A stretch of DNA of 14,799 nt. Origin: Alphaproteobacteria bacterium. GTDB lineage: Bacteria; Pseudomonadota; Alphaproteobacteria; Caulobacterales; Maricaulaceae. Both the position numbers and the translations under genes were made by a program. The notes beneath the pieces are model-generated. The model was not told the DNA's origin and made no database searches. It saw only the letters and a program-made list of their open reading frames with translations. How positions within the stretch are numbered: the first letter of the stretch is position 1; every line of letters begins with the position of its first letter. Positions 13,623 to 14,799 of the stretch are shown here, piece by piece. The DNA is taken from contig JAUIEH010000021.1 in NCBI GenBank assembly GCA_030428405.1, forward strand, positions 1 through 14,799. The letters run 5' to 3'.

Positions 13623-14602
13623 CGCCGGCGCCGCTCGCGCACCGTCTCTGGACCTATCAGGGCGAACGTTTTCCGCTCGCCAATCACGGCGCGCTGGCGC
13701 TGATCTTCGCGGCCGCCGCCGGCGCTTTCGCAGCCGGCCCGCCTTCATCCGTCAACGCATGGCTCGCGCTCGCCATCGGTTTTGGTCTGGCCTTGAGCCA
13801 ATTTGCGCTCTTGCGCGTCGCCGACGAGCACAAGGACTTCGACGAGGACCTCGCCCACCGTCCCTACCGCGCCGTGCCGCGCGGACTGGTCTCGCTTGGG
13901 GAGTTGCGCATCATCGGCGCAGCGCTCTACGGCGCGCAGCTCGCGCTTCTCGCGCTGATTTGGTTCGTATGGGATGCGATTTGGCCCTTCTGGATCTGGG
14001 CCGGCGTGCAGCTCTGGTTTGTACTGATGACGGCTGAGTTCGGCGTCAAAGCGCAGATGCGGCGTTCGCTCCTGCTGACCTTGTTCTCGCATATGGCCAT
14101 CCTGCCCGGCATCGCCTGGCTCGCCGCCGCGCCAAGTCTCGCCGCCCACGAGCTGCCGGCTGTGAGCGCCCGGCCTTCCGCGCTGGCGCTGGCGGGCGCC
14201 GGCGTGTTCGCGCTCGGCTGCATTCTCGAAATCGCGCGCAAGATCCGCGCGCCGCAAGATGAGGAAGACGGCGTCGACACATTCTCGAAGACCTTCGGGG
14301 CGAGCACCGCCGTCTATCTCACTCTGGCCACGGCGGCGGATGCGATTTTGTTCGGCGCAGCCGCGCTGGGCGCACAGGTTGGCTGGAGCGCGGACCGCGC
14401 GCTCGTCGCGCGGGCGGCCATCTTTGTCGCTGTCTGCACGCTCGCAGCTGCGTTCATTTTCGTCCGTTCACGAGCAGTTCGGTCCGACACGCCTCCCGAG
14501 GGCGCAGGGGCGCCAGTTGAAAAGGCGGCGGGCCTCTTCGCGCTCGTCTGGCTCCTCGCCCTGCCGACGCTCAGCGCGTTTGGCGCGGAGGTCTCCATTT
14601 GA
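13619..14602 (+). CDS. UbiA-family membrane prenyltransferase with variant motifs
   Basis: A 327-residue protein with about eight hydrophobic segments. UbiA enzymes join a prenyl diphosphate to an acceptor. The first Asp-rich motif appears as DEHKDFDED (69-77), that is DExxDxxxD in place of the usual NDxxDxxxD, followed by RPYRAVPRGLVSL (81-93). The second appears as EIARKIRAPQDEEDGVDTFS (204-223). Both Mg-binding regions are thus present but not of the ubiquinone, menaquinone or heme O types, and the acceptor cannot be told. The ATG at 13619 overlaps the HMG-CoA reductase stop (ATGA), and its own stop overlaps the next start (TTGA), so translation is probably coupled. The longer frame to 13514 overlaps the upstream gene and is unlikely. 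Mevalonate made by the first gene could feed its prenyl donor. Confidence 0.85.
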   Translation: MTPAPLAHRLWTYQGERFPLANHGALALIFAAAAGAFAAGPPSSVNAWLALAIGFGLALSQFALLRVADEHKDFDEDLAHRPYRAVPRGLVSLGELRIIGAALYGAQLALLALIWFVWDAIWPFWIWAGVQLWFVLMTAEFGVKAQMRRSLLLTLFSHMAILPGIAWLAAAPSLAAHELPAVSARPSALALAGAGVFALGCILEIARKIRAPQDEEDGVDTFSKTFGASTAVYLTLATAADAILFGAAALGAQVGWSADRALVARAAIFVAVCTLAAAFIFVRSRAVRSDTPPEGAGAPVEKAAGLFALVWLLALPTLSAFGAEVSI

Positions 14603-14799
14603 GCGCGCTGGTCATCTGGCCGGGCCCAGAGGCCGTTCGCGCCCGCGTCGGCGGCAAGGCGGCGAGCCTGAATGCGCTCGCCGACGCCGGTCTCGAGCCG
14701 CCGCGCTGGTGCGCCGTCACGCCGCAAGCCTTTGATGCAAGCGTGTCGCCGCAACAGGCCGAGGCGATCATCGCCGGCGACGCCGACGCCCTGGACGGC
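14599..14799 (+). CDS. PEP synthase/PPDK-like protein, N-terminus only (cut by window edge)
   Basis: The first 67 residues show the start of a PEP/pyruvate-binding (ATP-grasp) domain: RVGGKAASLNALADAGLEPP (16-35), then WCAVTPQAF (37-45), matching the VGGK.ASL.....G.PVP.G....T..AF pattern of PEP synthase, pyruvate phosphate dikinase and relatives such as rifampin phosphotransferase. Start is read as TTG at 14599, overlapping the UbiA stop (TTGA); no ATG is in a better place. Which domains follow (phospho-His swivel, PEP-binding barrel) cannot be seen, so the reaction is unknown. A divergent PPDK-like kinase acting on a product of the pathway is possible but pure inference. Confidence 0.8.
   Translation, partial: MSALVIWPGPEAVRARVGGKAASLNALADAGLEPPRWCAVTPQAFDASVSPQQAEAIIAGDADALDG

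Overview
The window looks like chromosomal DNA of an alphaproteobacterium, probably of the Caulobacterales/Hyphomonadaceae/Parvularculaceae kind. It is GC-rich and carries TonB-dependent receptors, an HpnN-type RND transporter, a tiny entericidin-like lipoprotein and what looks like an EcfG-type (general stress) promoter. The lineage is inferred from gene content, not from a search. No mobile element, CRISPR array or pseudogene was seen.

Layout. (1) 1-67: 3' part of a tRNA-Val(CAC). (2) 242-6303, minus strand: an envelope operon read in the order TonB-dependent receptor, HpnN-like RND/MMPL transporter, MlaC/HpnM-like periplasmic lipid-binding protein. Together they could form an outer membrane to periplasm to inner membrane route for a hydrophobic compound. 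(3) 6525-7929, plus strand: a 397-residue protein of unknown function, then a 41-residue entericidin-like lipoprotein with its own promoter and a strong terminator. (4) 7995-10290, minus strand: btuB, the vitamin B12 receptor, behind a clear cobalamin riboswitch. (5) 10331-11600, minus strand: a compact block with two very small membrane-protein ORFs (32 and 38 residues), a DoxX-like membrane protein and two candidate structured RNAs whose loops carry runs of C. The first RNA (about 10529 to 10331) follows a GGAAC-N17-CGTT promoter and ends in a terminator. (6) 11807-12256, minus strand: a stand-alone receiver-domain response regulator. (7) 12342-14799, plus strand: class I HMG-CoA reductase, an unusual UbiA-family prenyltransferase, and the N-terminus of a PEP synthase/PPDK-like enzyme, joined by 4-base stop/start overlaps.

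Most worth following up are the stress-promoter C-rich-loop RNA at 10331-10529, its apparent structural relative at 11372-11461, and the coupled HMG-CoA reductase/UbiA/PEP-dikinase-like operon, which runs off the right edge. The receptor-RND-MlaC operon is a second possible system. All functional links are inference from sequence and gene order.
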